Source of the DNA: Pollenia angustigena
Taxonomy: Eukaryota > Arthropoda > Insecta > Diptera > Polleniidae
NCBI GenBank assembly: GCA_930367215.1
Contig: OV884059.1
Coordinates: forward strand, 50,810,957 to 50,874,956
Direction: 5' to 3'
Length of the DNA stretch: 64,000 nucleotides
Part shown: positions 44,218 to 57,785 of the stretch, piece by piece
Numbering within the stretch: the stretch's first letter is position 1
Layout: every line of letters begins with the position of its first letter
Program-made: the position numbers and the translations under genes
The notes under the pieces: model-generated
The model's database searches: none
Seen by the model: only the letters and a program-made list of their open reading frames with translations
What the model was told of the DNA's origin: nothing

Positions 44218-45271
44218 CACAGAAAAAATTATTGCCGAATTATTTTCAAACAAACTCTTGTTTGAAAATCTTTTTAATTTCTATAAATTTTTTTTACTGA
44301 AAGTCATTTCTGAAAAATTGTAGGAATAGAACTATTACAAAAAAGCTTTATAAAATACATAACTGAAATTTAGCTCATAGAATAAATTCGAAAAATGAAA
44401 AATGTTGAATATAATATAAAGTTACCTTCGGAAGGAAATAATTCCCAGTTTCTATTTTTTTACTGATTCAAACAACATTTTTGTTTGATTTTTATTTAAC
44501 CAACAAACATGTGGACAACTCTTCAAAAATATATTAAACGCGTTATTGGTGTCAAGTTTTCATAATTTTTTATGAAATATTTAACGCTCTTTAAAGTTGT
44601 CGTCTTTTTGCATTTTTTTTATTTGATCGTAAGCAACACTTCTTTATGTGAAATATAAGAGCAACAACAAAAAACACACACAGTCTATTTTTGGACGCTT
44701 TAAAAAAGTTCAACTATAAGAAAAACAATAGCAGAAACAACATTACAAGAAACAAAATCCCGTATTAAATTTTTTAAAACTGTTTGGTTAAATACATCAA
44801 ATACAAAAGTAGAATGATGACGAAAAACATATCGAGTCGGTCTGCTGCCGCTTTTGGTTACATTTCTTCTTTAGCAAAGGAAAGGATACAGCGACAGAGA
44901 GTCATAAAGAAAAACATTGTGTTGTGTGTATAAATATGACTTCGTTCAAAAATTATCCCAACAAAAAAAATGTGTCTCAAAGCCAGCCGGCGGCTCTGCT
45001 CTTGCCGTCATCTTCTCATACAATGCTTACTTGTGTGCGCGTCATTGCTTGTGCAAAAACTTTTTTTTTTTTTTATTTTGAAATTTAGTATATGAATTTC
45101 AATAAACTTTTTGTTTGATTCAGTTAAATTATCAGCGTTTTTTTTCAATAAACAAAATGCAAATAAATTGTTTGAATATGCAAATTTGTTTATAGGACCG
45201 ATTTCAGACAAAAAATTGTTTGATTCTACAAATTTTTTGTTTGAATTGGAAAAATAATTTTTTCTGTGTAC
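44218..45271. mobile_element. DNA element with 17-18 bp inverted ends, about 1.05 kb
   Basis: The left end is TACACAGAAAAAATTATT-like (ACACAGAAAAAATTATT from about 44218) and the right end is its reverse complement AATAATTTTTTCTGTGTA (to about 45271). Both arms contain CAAACAA/TTGTTTG runs just inside. No transposase is recognisable. Target duplication is unclear, so the superfamily is not assigned. Confidence 0.5.
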
Positions 45272-47249
45272 TCAAATATATGTATTTTCCACTAATAAAT
45301 AAAGCTTATTATATTTTTGGACAAAAATGTCACAAATTTTAGCAAGACTGAACCACCAAAGCTTATGCACACAATTTATGAAAGAGAATATGTATGTAAT
45401 ACACTTACTTGCAGTGACGTTGAAAAGCTTTCCAAATCCCCGCTCTCTTCGTTGATCGTTGTGGTTCTTAGTTTAATTTCTTCTTTAATCCGTTATCCTC
45501 TTTTTCGCAGTTCTTTAAACTGAATTTTTTACACTTTTTTTCTTACTTTTTTTAAATTTTTCCTTTCTTCAAAAATTTTATTCTTTTAATTATCACAGTG
45601 ATACTAAAATTTTCTTTATGTAATTTCTATTTTAATCTTTTCTTTTCTTAAAATTTTTACTTTACAGAATGGTTATTCCTTTTAATTTTAAATGTTAAAT
45701 TTAATTTAAGTTTTGGCTTTTTTAATTTTTAACCATCTGTGATAATTTTTTTCTCACACTAAAAATCATTATTTAAAGCTGTCGCCATTTTAACTTTTTG
45801 ATAAATATATATTTTAACCTTTAACTATTCTTTAAATATGCAATTTATTATATGTAGTTTTACCAAAATATTTTTTTTTTCTTCAAAGAAATATTTATAA
45901 TATTTTTTATTTTTTTTTAATCTAAAACTTTCTGATTGCGTTACACTATGCTATAACAACACGGTATTGATATTATTCATAATTTTTCCATTATCAAAAA
46001 TTTAAACTAAAATAAACGATTTAAATATTATTTTAAGGCCACTAACTTGAAAAATTTTCTTTTTTGTTTTTTTTGTTTTTTTTTTAATTTATTTTAATTT
46101 AATTATCTGTTTTTTGCAAAGTTTAATTTTTTTCAGGAATTATCTAAGGGAACAAACACTTTTTGACACCTCTCTTTCACTTCACAAAAATAACTGGCTA
46201 TTTAACACATTAGTTGTAACTTCAGAGACCTAGCACAATTCTTCTTTGTGACGATTTTCCTTAAATTGGAGACTAGCTGAGAATCCCTCTCCCAAAAAAA
46301 AATATGTGTATCTATCAACAAAAAAATTGTTTTTGTAATTCCACTGCCTTTTTGTTGTAATTATTAACTTTAAATATGATTTTTACCTGATCTTGAATTT
46401 TGAAGTGTTCTAAAGATGAAAGTTAACACTTTTTTTACTCCAAGGTTCTATAACCTGCAGAAATTAGGAATTAATCTATTCCCTTGAATTAAATGAAGAA
46501 CCTGCCTTCCTTCTTTTAAGGTAATTGTGCTTTAAATTGAAAAGTTGAGAATTTTTTTTCAGTTTTACCAAAAATTAACTATGGTGTCCGTGGCAAATTA
46601 TGTTCTTTCTCGTTTCTTACAAAATCTAGTACGTTCGTTCTTTTGAAAGTAAACCAAAGGAGTTTTGTAACCTAAAGATTAGTCAAATAAAAATTTACAA
46701 GGACTCACTAAAGATAATTGCAATAATTACCTCAAAATTTTATAAGTTTCAATATACCCTTTTATTAGTTACAAAATCGCAAGGTCTTCCTTCAAAATTC
46801 TTTAGCCTTGTATGTTGTAAGGTTGGTGGTTGAAAATGAAAAGAAGGATGGCGTCTAATTTTGGCCCTACCTTACTTCTTTGAAATTCAATATGGTAGGT
46901 TCTTTAGCTAAATTTATTGGAAATGCTTGAAAGCTCTTAATATTGTTAGAAGTTGGTAGCACCTGCATAAAACTTCAAGTGGTAAGTTTTATAAATAAAA
47001 TGCAACAGATCTAACTGAACATACTCTTTATGCCAGTTGGTGAACCGTTAACAAATAATAATATTTAAAATTATCTTTAAAAATTAAGTATCTTTTCCAA
47101 TTAATTTAATAACATGATAACTGATATATGATTTTATCTAATGTTATGGGTGAAATTTTGCAAATTTTGAAAAAAAAAGAAAAGGGATATTCGCATATTA
47201 CAAAACCGGATAATATGAAAACTTGTTGTACAGATTAGCCGGAAATAAA
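45272..47249. other. AT-rich DNA, probably 3' UTR and LTR of Gypsy-2
   Basis: No coding sequence stands out. It lies 3' of the Gypsy-2 integrase on the minus strand, so it should include that element's 3' end and LTR, but I could not delimit an LTR. Runs of T and A dominate. Confidence 0.45.
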
Positions 47250-49036
47250 TTATGGTTTAATGTCCTTACCATGGTACGTTCCTACACCTTTCCCTTCTAG
47301 GTCCTCTAAAACAAAATAACAGTTTCCCAATTTCCTTTTTACCCTAGCTTTTACAAACATTGGACTAAATTTAGCATTAAATCTTCGATCTGCACTACTT
47401 TGAGCAAAGTTTCGTCTGAACACTTCTTGATCTATATTGTATGAAATTGGTCTAGCTCTTAAGTTATATTGCTTAACGTTCACTTCATATGCCTTTTTAA
47501 TATTTTCTGATATCTGGTTTCTCAAAATGGTTAATTTATATTTTCCTTCGAGTCTAATATCCGAGCTTCCTAAGCAGTTAATGGATCTAAGCAATGGAAA
47601 TGTTGAGGCATGGGTCACCATATCAAAGCCATACAATGCTTGATAGGGAGATACACCAATGGAACTGTGAATTGAATTCCTAAGAGCGCAACTTATCGCT
47701 GATATATTAACGTCCCAATCTCTATGATCCTTTTTTAAATAGGCTCGTATTGCCGCAATAATTGATCTGTTCACTCTTTCAGACGCATTACTCTGTGGTG
47801 AATAAAAAGCTGTATACGTATGAGTTATGCCAAACTTTGTCAAAAATACATTAAATTCATTTCCTTTAAATTGGCTTCCGTTGTCGCTTACTACCACTTC
47901 TGGTACACCATATTGATGAAATATCTGTTTCTCCATAAACTCGATTATCTCTGAAGCCGTAAATTTCCTTAATGAACACAACCAGTGATATTTTGAAAAA
48001 TAGTCTAATATAATTAACAACCCAATCTATCCTCTTTTACTCCTTGGATATGGACCTAACATATCTATATAAAATCTATGAAAAGGTCTTTCTGATGAAG
48101 CCATTTTTCCCGTTTCTGGTGTAAGTTTTTTGTTAGAAGTTTTTGTGGCTTTGCAAGTATCACAACTTCTTACATAATTTCTGACGTCAGTTGCCAACCC
48201 AGGCCAATAAAAATATCTCCGAATTAACTCTAACGTTTTTCCTACTCCACCGTGAGCAGCTAAAACCGAGTCATGAAACCTTTTCAATATCTCCGGCTTG
48301 AGTTTGTCGGGAATCCATAATTTCCAGGAGTTTGAATCAACAACTTCATCACCTGTATAGAATTTGGTTCGAATGTATATATAGCGATCCATAACTTTAA
48401 TGTCAGGGAAAGAACTTTCTTCTTCCAAAAACTTGTTTTTAAGCATTCTATACTCCTCATCTAAAAAGTGCACTGAATCTAAATCTACCTCCGGGCCTAT
48501 CAACTCCATAGAGGCTAGTTCACTTTCATACATTCTGCTTAGCGCGTCTGGTACTATATTGTTACTGCCTTTTCTGTGACTAATATTAAATTTGTATGCT
48601 TGCAACCGCAAAACCCATCGAGCTAATCTTCCCTTTAAGTTTGGCTGTCTCATTAGCCACACCAAGCTACTGTGGTCAGTGATAACCTCAAAATTTTGTA
48701 ATTCCACGTAACATCTAAATCTTTCTATGGCCTCTTTTGCGGCCAGACACTCTTTTTCCGTGACGGAATAATTTTTCTGCGCCTTATTTAATCTTTTTGA
48801 CATGAAAGCCACCGGATACTCTTCTCCATTATCACCTAACTGTACTAACATAGCCCCAATACCAAAATCGCTGGCATCACAGTGAATAAAGAACTTTTTG
48901 CTAAAATCAGGGTTTCTTAATACGGGTGCTGTAGTTAAAACTTTCCTAATTTTCTCAAATGCCTCCGCTGCTTCGCTAGTCCATTCAAATTTTCTTTTTT
49001 CGAAAGAACCTCGGCAATTGGATGAGTAATATCAGC
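47250..49036 (-). pseudogene. pol: Gypsy-2 pol: end of RT, RNase H and integrase
   Basis: The minus-strand frame starts at the Bel-3 LTR (49036). In order: the end of RT, then RNase H (CDASDFGIGAML, TEKECLA, DHSSLVWLM, PDALSRM), the integrase zinc finger (HDSVLAAHGG, CDTCKATKT) and the core (FYIDMLGPYP, VVSDNGSQFKG, NASERVNRS). A single stop/shift near 48021-48027 divides it into two long frames, 48851-48027 and 48020-47250. It ends with a chromodomain-like region. All integrase catalytic residues are present. It looks like the mdg3/micropia type of Ty3/gypsy. The RT and gag must lie right of Bel-3, outside the window. Confidence 0.85.
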
Positions 49037-49588
49037 TGTAGACATTCACATCAACATACATTTAATTTTAATTTTATTTTTAACTATGTTAATGAACTAC
49101 ATAAGTTCAGTTTATCGCTGACATAACATAATTTCATTTATTGTTTTATTTTACCTTTTGTTTATAAATAATTGTTGACATAGCATTATTTTATTTGTTT
49201 ACTTGAAGGTCAATCATCCCAAACAATTTTATTTTTACTTTTGTTCATAATTGTTAACATAGCATTATTTTATTCTGTTACCTGAATCATAATTTTATAC
49301 ATTGAAATGTTAGTCAGCAATTATGCAAACAATTAATTGGGTCACTTCCGCATTGTGCAATAGTGACATTCAGTTTTTAATTAATTACATTTTAGTATAT
49401 AAGACAGAACCAAAATAAAGAAAGTGTTCAATTACTATAAGGCATTTACAGTGTTTTATTGATTGAATCTATTAGCGTTCTACAAGTTAAAGTGCTTGGA
49501 GGACAATTAAGGCAATTAATATATCAGTTCAGATTTATGTGTTTGAACTGAATCATATTATAGCCGCATTTCATATCACATTCATACA
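49037..49588 (+). repeat. Bel-3 5' LTR
   Basis: It begins TGTAGACATTCACATC at the break in Gypsy-2 and ends ATTCATACA before the primer site TTGGTGACCCCAGAGG. The interior has TATATAAGACAGA near 49397 and AATAAA near 49415, in the order expected for promoter and poly(A) signal. The GTTGACATAGCATTATTTTAT text occurs twice (about 49170 and 49255). Confidence 0.85.
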
Positions 49589-50187
49589 TTGGTGACCCCA
49601 GAGGCTTTAGAATTAAAAAGTTTCCCCCCACCAGTGGTAAGGGACTTTTTTACTCTAAAAGCAGAACACGCAGCAATCATCCGGCACCAAATACATTGGT
49701 GACCCCGTCAACGTTTTAGACACTGTTTTAAGGTTCCCCCACCAGTGGTAAGGGGCTTTTAACAATCTAAAATCAACACACAACGTCAGTCAGCGGGACA
49801 GCAGTCCAACGCTACAACATTTCCACAACAGTGGAGGCGACAACAGACACCATAACATTGGTGACCCCAGAGTATTTAGAGTTACAAGTTTCCCCCCACC
49901 AGCGGTAAGAGACCTTTTACTCGAATCAAATCACGCAGCAAAATACATTGGTGACCAAGCATCCTTTATTTGACGGTCAACCGGGCGACCGTATTCATCG
50001 AGACATCAGTATACAACAGGCACTAAAAACCACTTTGTGAACATCATATTCATCAGGACACCAGTCCAACCAACAGCCACCAAAAATATTTGGTGACCTC
50101 TGAAGAAGCAAACAATACCAACAGTAGTGAGAGAGCTACAAAAAATTTTACATAACAAACAACATTAGCAAAGAGCTAGAAAACAAA
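49586..50187 (+). promoter_or_regulatory. Bel-3 primer site and leader with repeated primer-like motifs
   Basis: The authentic primer site follows the LTR (ACATTGGTGACCCC, 49586-49599). The same 14-mer recurs exactly at 49693 and 49855, and with changes at 49945 (ACATTGGTGACCA) and about 50087 (TATTTGGTGACCT). The first three copies are each followed by CCCCCACCAGYGGTAAG (about 49624, 49735 and 49893), whose GGTAAG resembles a splice donor. The spacing is uneven, 90 to 160 bases. No ORF. Confidence 0.8.
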
Positions 50188-52590
50188 ATGACGACATTAA
50201 ACGATCTTGTCAAGATACAAGACGGGAAGGCGGAAGAGATAAATCGGGCAATTAGCACTATAAGAAAGACACCGATAGAAAGGAGATCCGTAGAGTACTA
50301 TCAAAGAAAATCTAAGGAGCTCGAAGAATTGTGGAAAGGTTTCGAAAAGACAGACAATCGTATCAGAAGTGATTCGACAGCGAAGGAGGACCATCCATAT
50401 TTCTCACAAAGTGTATACGAGGAGACGAGTCAAAGGTTTAGAGAAGCTGATGACTACATCCAAAAACAAATACAAATTATAAGAGAGCAATCAAAGGTGC
50501 AAGCAAGCATCTCAGGCATCGCTGGGAAGCAGGCATCAGAGACAACGCAGAACAATTTGATAAAGATACAAAACGCCACCATATCAAAAATAATCAGCAC
50601 ATTGGACGAAATGATATCCATAGGTGCACAATACAGAAGGCAGCAGATTGAGGTGAAACTGAAGGAAGTCGAGTACAACAGGAAAACCATACAACAATTG
50701 CAGGATAAAATATGTACTGATAATATCGAACACGATATATACCAGTTTCTGGAAAAACAAACAGAGATAACAGAGAAGATATTGCAAATTGAGGACCTAA
50801 AAACGAGTTTGATGCCAGAAGCTATTAACCAAGCTAGAATTAATCAAGATACCCATCCGCATCATCTTCCCAAAGTAACAATACCAATATTCAATGGTGA
50901 TTATCTGAGCTGGCAACCATTCTATGATATGTTCAACGAAATGATACACAAAAAGGCAATGCCAACCATACAAAAAATGTGGTTTCTAAAAACAAATGTA
51001 ACAGGTGAGGCCGCAAGACTAATACAAAATCTACCTCCAACAGAAACCAATTATGAGACGGAATGGAATACACTTCAACACCGTTTTAACAATCCGAAAA
51101 TTTTAACAAATAATATCATAAATAAATTGCTAGGCCAGCAAAAAATACCGGAAAATCCCTCTGCTGCAGCTATAAAAGGGCTGCACGATACGACGCGCGA
51201 ATCTATTGCAGCACTAAACAATTTAAACATCGATACATCGACTTGGGATCCAATACTAGTCAATATATTGATTAAAAAACTAGACCAGGGAACGCATGTA
51301 CTGTATGAGCAGTCCATACAGCTTTCCAAATCGTTACCATCCTTAGAAGAGCTACTGGTTTTCCTAGAAACTAGATTCCAGTCACTAGAAGCAGTCGGTC
51401 GAATTCAAAACACGCAAAAAACGGTTTCAGCAGCAGCCATGTCTCAAGACACCTGCTCCTGCAAATTATGCGAAAATGGAAATCATCAGTTGTATCATTG
51501 CAAACAATTCTTATCAAAGCCAGCGTCCGAGCGATTAAAATGGATTCAACAGCAGCAACTATGTGTCAACTGTTTCAAGCCTGGCCACATAGCAAGACAT
51601 TGCACAACAAGTTGCTGTAGAAAATGTCAGAAAAGGCACAACACGCTAGTTCACCTGGATACATATCAACACAACACAAACACTGTACCATCAACATCAA
51701 AAAAGGTGTCCACTATGAGTAACACACCAGCGACCAATGTACCAGCACCGTCAACAGTAGCGTCGGCTCATTTGTCTGGGGCCCGGGAAGGCTACGTCCT
51801 GCTAGCAACAGCACGCGTAAAAATCACTGCCAATAATGGGCAATCTGGTATTTTCAAGGCAATATTGGATTCAGGCTCACAAATCAACATTGTGACAACC
51901 CGACTAGTAAATAAATTATCCATCAAGCCCACAGAAACAGCTCTATGCATCGAAGGTATCGGCAGTCAATCACGCAGAACAAGTCAACGCATTAACGTAG
52001 GACTTTATTCCACCTCAACCAACTTCAACACAAGACTAGAAGCGTTTGTACTTCCCAACATTATTCCTATACAACCCTCCGAGGAATTCAATTGCACATC
52101 CTGGACAATTCCTGAAAATATACAATAAGCTGATCCTGAGTTTAACAAACCTAACAACATTGATGTTCTCTTAGGCGCCGAATACTACCATGATCTGATA
52201 ACTTCCGGTAAAATTAAGTTATCACCGGAGCTACCAAGTTTAATAAATACAAGACTCGGTTGGTTCGTTAGCGGAAGGCTAGGACAAGGCTTCATACTAT
52301 CAGCAACATGTGCAATAAATACTAAATTCAGCCCAGACACAAACGAACTCATCGAGCGTTTTTGGAAAATAGACGATTTTGAGTCAAATGACACGTTCAC
52401 GGAAGAAGAAAGGCGATGCGAAACAAACTTTATTCAAACCACAAAAAGAAACTCTGAAGGTCAATTCGTAGTACGACTACCATTTCGCAAAGACCCAAGT
52501 AGTTTAGGCAGCACAAAGAAACTTGCATTTTCAAGATTTATAGCCCTGGAACACCGCCTAGCAAGAAACCAAGATGGACGAATATGAAAA
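50188..52590 (+). pseudogene. gag: Bel-3 gag-protease
   Basis: An uninterrupted frame from ATG 50188 to 52128 (646 codons) covers a coiled-coil-like N-terminal region (residues 1-210), the capsid-like region (LPKVTIPIFNGDYLSWQPFY onward), zinc motifs CKLCENGNHQLYHC and CVNCFKPGHIARHC plus CRKCQKRHNTLVH (about 430-490), and the protease active site ILDSGSQINIV (about 569). A TAA at 52126-52128 interrupts just before ADPEFNKPNNIDVLLGAEYY. The same frame continues to about 52587, where it shifts into the RT. It is the best-preserved BEL Gag here. Confidence 0.87.
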
Positions 52591-53270
52591 GCTAGGCCAC
52601 ATGACGCGCATAGGTACTTCTGAAGTAAATGACCCCCATTGCTACATTCCCCATCACTGTGTGCTGAAACCAGAAAGTAAGACCACGAAGCTGCGAGTTG
52701 TATTTGATGCGTCAGCAAAATCCTCGACAGGTCGCTCCATCAACGATATACTCAACATTGGCCCTCCAACTCAAGGAGATCTCTTTGGCATGTTGTTACG
52801 ATTTCGATTGCCCAGATTTGTGTTTTGCACTGATATCGAGAAAATGTATCGGCAAATTCTGGTTGATCCGGCTGATCGAAATAAGCAACTCATTTATTGG
52901 AGAAGGGATCCAACTGATACAATGCAAACATACAGGCTTAATACAGTAACTTATGGAACGTCAGCAGCCCCATACTTAGCCACAAAATGCCTACAGCAGA
53001 TCGCAGACAAAAATATGGAGAAATATCCTCTGGGCGCTAAAAGTCTAAGAAACGATTTTTATGTCGACGATGGCATGAGTGGCTCAGACAGCTTAATAAC
53101 AGCAGTCGATATGAAAAACCAATTAAGTAGTTTGTTACAAGAGGCTGGGTTTAAACTGAGGAAATGGTGCGCAAACCATCCTCAGCTACTGTCTGGAATA
53201 CACCCTGAAGACGTGGAGCTAAACGTAGACTTCGACGATCAAAGCACAAAAATCTTGGGATTAACATGGT
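52574..53270 (+). pseudogene. pol: Bel-3 reverse transcriptase, cut by Gypsy-3
   Basis: The RT reads LRVVFDASAKSSTGRSIND, TDIEKMYRQILVDP, TVTYGTSAAPYLATK and NDFYVDDGMSGSDS with the catalytic YVDD, to the motif ILGLTW at 53265, where the Gypsy-3 LTR begins. The frame starts by overlap with the gag/protease frame through a shift near 52575. The following 180 or so codons, found in Bel-2, are missing here and do not reappear after Gypsy-3. Confidence 0.87.
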
Positions 53271-53953
53271 ATAAAGTATTATTTTTGTTTTTGCTAGATT
53301 TTTAGAATGTTGCTTCTAGTTGCAACACGTTTTGATTCTTCTAAGCACCTTTTGAGTGCTCGGGTAGAATATAATGAGAAAACTAGTTAATTCGTTTAAA
53401 CTAAAAAGTATTCTGATTTTTATTTCCAAATCTTACAACTATTTATACCAAATTTAAATTATTTACAGTTCTTATATCTATGTTATGTATTATTCTTTCT
53501 AACCTACGGTGTGGCTTATTGAGTCAAAACACTAGATTTTGATTGGTCAATGTTTTAACTCAATTCTTGCTTAATCCCTTATTTTCGTTTTCATTCAATC
53601 TTTTGTTTACTTTAATGTTTACCCAAAATATTACTCAACTATCAAAGTGCATTGCCTTTTTTCTAAATGCTTGCATTTGTGTTCTGAAATATTATCCATC
53701 GTAATACATATTCCAAACGCAATGTATTTAGTTAATTTGCTTGCTTTGACATATTTTTCAAGTGCAATGCCTTTTGCTTGTGCACATAAACAATTGTCTT
53801 ATGTGTGGTCTCACTTAAAAGTGTTGCAAGCGGTTTCATGTTAAATTAAAATTAAATAAAGAATTTTGTGTTGTTGTTGGGTGGTTGTGTTATAATAAAC
53901 ACACTACACATTGTTTTTAGGTAGTTGTGATGTGTTTTGACAAACACACTGCA
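53270..53953 (-). repeat. Gypsy-3 3' LTR
   Basis: On the minus strand it starts TGCAGTGTGTTTGTC after the purine tract AAGGGCAGAGG and ends AATACTTTATA at 53270. The first 150 or so bases from the left edge are matched at 59758-59912 with two differences. Length 684 bp. The interior holds two related stretches around CACACTACACATTGTTTTTAGG and GTTGTG. Confidence 0.8.
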
Positions 53954-54205
53954 CCTCTGCCCTTAAGATTGAATTTATGAATTTATGAAATGAATTTAAT
54001 CTTAAAAATACTTGTGTTTATAAAAATATATGATTATACATGTTTTATCAGTAAGTAGTTAAAAGTAAAAATGTCTTATCATCTTACAATTATATTTCTT
54101 ATTGTTTATTTGTAACATTAGGTTTATATAATTTAAGTATATTATTATGATAAATTTTTTCAATATTGTCTACTTTTAATAAAGAATTTACTCCTAATCT
54201 TTTTA

Positions 54206-57200
54206 TTATTTCATGTGGTCCCTTGTATGGGCTTTGGTTTTTTTTCTAGATTCTAATTTTATTAATACTAAGTCTCCTATCTTAAAGTTACTGTTATTTA
54301 TATCTCTGTCATAAATTTCTTTTGATTTTTGTTTAGATAATTCTATTAGTTTTCTAGCGCTTTCCAAGGATTTTTTCAATCTTAATTTGACTTCATTAGC
54401 GTAATTTTCAATGTCATAAATTTTATTAGTGTCGTTTATTTTGTCTGTGGGTAAAGTTGTAAGTTTACTATAAATTAATTCATAAGGTGAGTAGTTAGTG
54501 TCAATGTGTGGTATTGTGTTGTAGGCGAATGTATAGAGAGGTACCCATTTGTCCCATTCATAGTCATCTACAAAATTAAGTAAATATTCGTTCAACACAC
54601 GCTGATTTCGTTCAACAGAGCCTATGGATTAGTGGTGATATGATGCTGAAAATGTTTGGTTTATGTGAAGTAAATTGCAAACTTCTTTTAACAATTCATT
54701 GTTAAATTCAGTACCTCTATCAGATTTAAGATGAACTTTTCAACTAATGTTTTAGCAATGTTTTTAGCTTCTTTTGTTTCGATTGGGTGTGCTATTACAT
54801 ATTTGGTCAATTCACACTGCATTGTCAGTATATACCTGTAACCATTTGACATTCTTAAAGGTCCTACTGTATCTATTTGTATTGTCTCAAAACTTGTGCT
54901 AGGTGTTTCTGTTACAATCATTTTCTCTTTAATATACTTTGTTTGTTTATTTCTTAGGCACTTATCGCATTTGTTAATGTAATCTCTAACCATCTTTCGC
55001 ATATTTTTCCATACATAACGTTGTTTTAATTTCAGTACTGTCTTTCTAATACCGAAGTGTCCTGATAATGGCGAATTGTGGAATTCTTTTATGATGTTCA
55101 TTTGTGATTTCTTATTTGTAATATATTGCAAAGGTTTATATAATATGATGTTTAATTCGAAATTTCTATACTTATTTGATTTCAATATTCTTTGGTATAC
55201 CTCATTATAAGTTTTATTTAAATATTCAATTGATATGAGCTCAAAAATTTTATCTTCGCATGATAAAGCGAGATTTTTTATATTCTGCTTATGCATATAA
55301 ATAATCAATTTCTCTAGAGACAAAACGTATTTTGCTAGATCTTCATTAATATTCATTACAAAGCTGTTATCTTTATTTTCTATGGTACCATCTTTAGGTC
55401 CATTTTTATATTTCTTGCACCGGTTTTAATAATATTAAATTTTAATTCGCGAATATTCTTTATATCTTGTAAAGATGTACATTCCCACATATGATTTTTA
55501 TGTTGGCCTTGGGATATGTTACAATCATTATTTATTACCTCATTATTAGACATTTCCTTTGCTTTCATTCCACGTGTTGTTACTAAAATTTTTGATGGTT
55601 TACTATTATCATCTTCTACAGGAATAATATTCTTTAACATGCCAGAATCTAGTTTTATTCTAGATAAAGCGTCCGCGTTAGTATTTATTTTTCCTTTTTT
55701 ATAAATAATTTTGAAATCATAGTCTGACAAATCTATTCTTATACGAGTTAATTTTGATGAAGGATTTTTATGAGAAAAAAGTGAAACAAGTGGTCTATGG
55801 TCTGTAACTACAATAAATTTTTTACCAAATAAATAGGGTCTAAAAAACTCTATACCCCAATGTATAGCAAGAAGTTCTTTCTCAATTACTGGTTTATTAA
55901 AATCATGTTTTCCTAATGTTTTGCTTGCGTAAGAGATCGGTAAATCTTCTCCTATTTTCCCTTGTGACAATATAGCTCCTAATGCATAGTTTGATGCGTC
56001 AGTAGTCAAAATAAATGGTGGTTCAAAATCAGGATATCTTAATATTGATGCGTTAATTAATTTTGTTTTTAGTACGTTAAAAGCTTTTTGACATTCTTCT
56101 GTCCATTCAAATTCTTTTCCTTTTTTAGTTTGATCATTTAGACATTTTGTGATCTCAGCGAAATTCTTTATGAAACGTCTGTAGTAATTACAGAATGCTA
56201 CAAATCTTTTAACTTCGTCTTTGTCTTTTGGAATTGGGTATTTTTCAATAGCTTTGTGTTTTGAAGGATCTGTTCGTATGCCGTTTTTTGTTATTTGGTG
56301 ACCTTAATAAATTACCTCTGATTTTAGAAATACACATTTTGATGCATTTAATTTCAAATTGTATTTTGACAAGCGTTCAAATACTCTAATAAGATTTTCA
56401 TTGTGGTGTTTTAAACTACAACCAAATACAATAATATCGTCTACATATAAAAATGCTTTGGAATCTAGTCCACTAAGTGCTATTGTTAACATTCTTTGGA
56501 AACTATTGGATGAAATTTTCAAACCAAATGGTAGTCTTTTAAATTGATAATGACCATTACTAGTTGAAAATGCAGTTAAATTCCTTGAATCCTCGTCTAA
56601 ATTTATTTGATGGAATGAGCTAGTCATATCTTAAGTGGAAAAATATTTAGCTCTTCCCAGACGATCTAAAACATCTTCTAACCATGTTAATGGAAATTTA
56701 TCGTTCACTATCTTTTTGTTAAGTTGTCGAAAATCTACTACTAGTCTCCATTTTTCTTTTCCGGTTTCGCTCTTTTTTGGTACTACCAATAAAGGTGAAT
56801 TGTATGCACTATTTGATGGTTCTATTACATCATCATCTAATAATTTTTGTACCTGTTCATTTATTTCATCATATTGTGTGTGTGGTAATCTATAATTTTT
56901 AATATATACTGGCGTATTGTCTGAAACCTTCAAGCTTTGTGTATAAAAATTATTTGAAGTTAGTGTCTCTCCTTCTAAGTGGAAAATATCCTGGTAATTT
57001 TCAAAGATTTTTATTAATTCCGTTTTTGCTTTCTCGTCATTAACGTCAATTTTTAAAATATCAAGTAACTTTTTAAATCTTTCCGTATTAACATTTCTTT
57101 TGTTTGTTCTGTGTGATTGTGTTACCAAAATGTAATTTTTTAATGGTTCTATTTCAAAATTAATGTCTTCTAAAACTACATCGTTGTCTGTTGTGTTTAA

Positions 57201-57785
57201 TATTTTGACATGGTGATATCAATTTCCTGGTACTATTGTATTACTAACGAATATTCCTGGTTGAATTTCCTTGTTTAAAATTATGGTATCTTCTTTAATA
57301 TTTAAATTTATAGGATGAATACTTTCTGATTTTTTTTCTACTTCTATGCAATAATTTCTGTTTATCCATGATTTCATAGGTATTGTAATTTCCTCATTTT
57401 CTAAAGTAAGTGTTATTGTAAATGTTTCATAGTCAATCTTGCATAAGAACTTCGTAAAGAAATCTCTTCCTAAAATTCCGTCAGTTGGTATTGGAAAATG
57501 TTTGCCAATTATGTGAAATTTATGTTTTTTACTTATATTATTTATAATAAAATCTAGTTCTGATGTTCCTATAGATTTAATTTTTTCTGATGTTATTCCT
57601 GTAAAACTACTTGATTGTTCCTTGTTTATGTTTATCGAATCTTCCTTTAATTTGTTTAGTTTACACAAAGAGATGTCTGCTCCTGTGTCTATTAAAAATG
57701 TAAGTATTACATTATTGCCTAAGTTTAAGTTTATAAAATTTGTTAAACTATTTGATATTTGGAAAACGTTACTTAATCTTCTTAC
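54206..57785 (-). pseudogene. pol: Gypsy-3 pol
   Basis: The protease has LIDTGADISL at about 57675 and DGILGRDFF. RT motifs are AYNSPLLVVPKK, LVVDFRQLNKK, SSFHQINLDEDSRN and the catalytic YVDD. RNase H shows TTDASNYALGAIL and VTDHRPLVSLF. Integrase shows HNSPLSGHFG, CDKCLRNKQ, IQIDTVGPL, a SDRGTEF-like segment and GSVERNQ, so all three catalytic residues are present. Lesions: TGA near 57219, TAA near 56631, a stop near 56301, a shift near 55378, a shift near 54700 and a stop near 54628. Pol sits in the gag frame behind the gag stop because of a 13-bp duplication. Confidence 0.88.

Noticed and set aside
45272..47249. Gypsy-2 3' LTR
   Set aside because: It is expected here, but no paired copy or clear TG...CA boundary could be found by eye.
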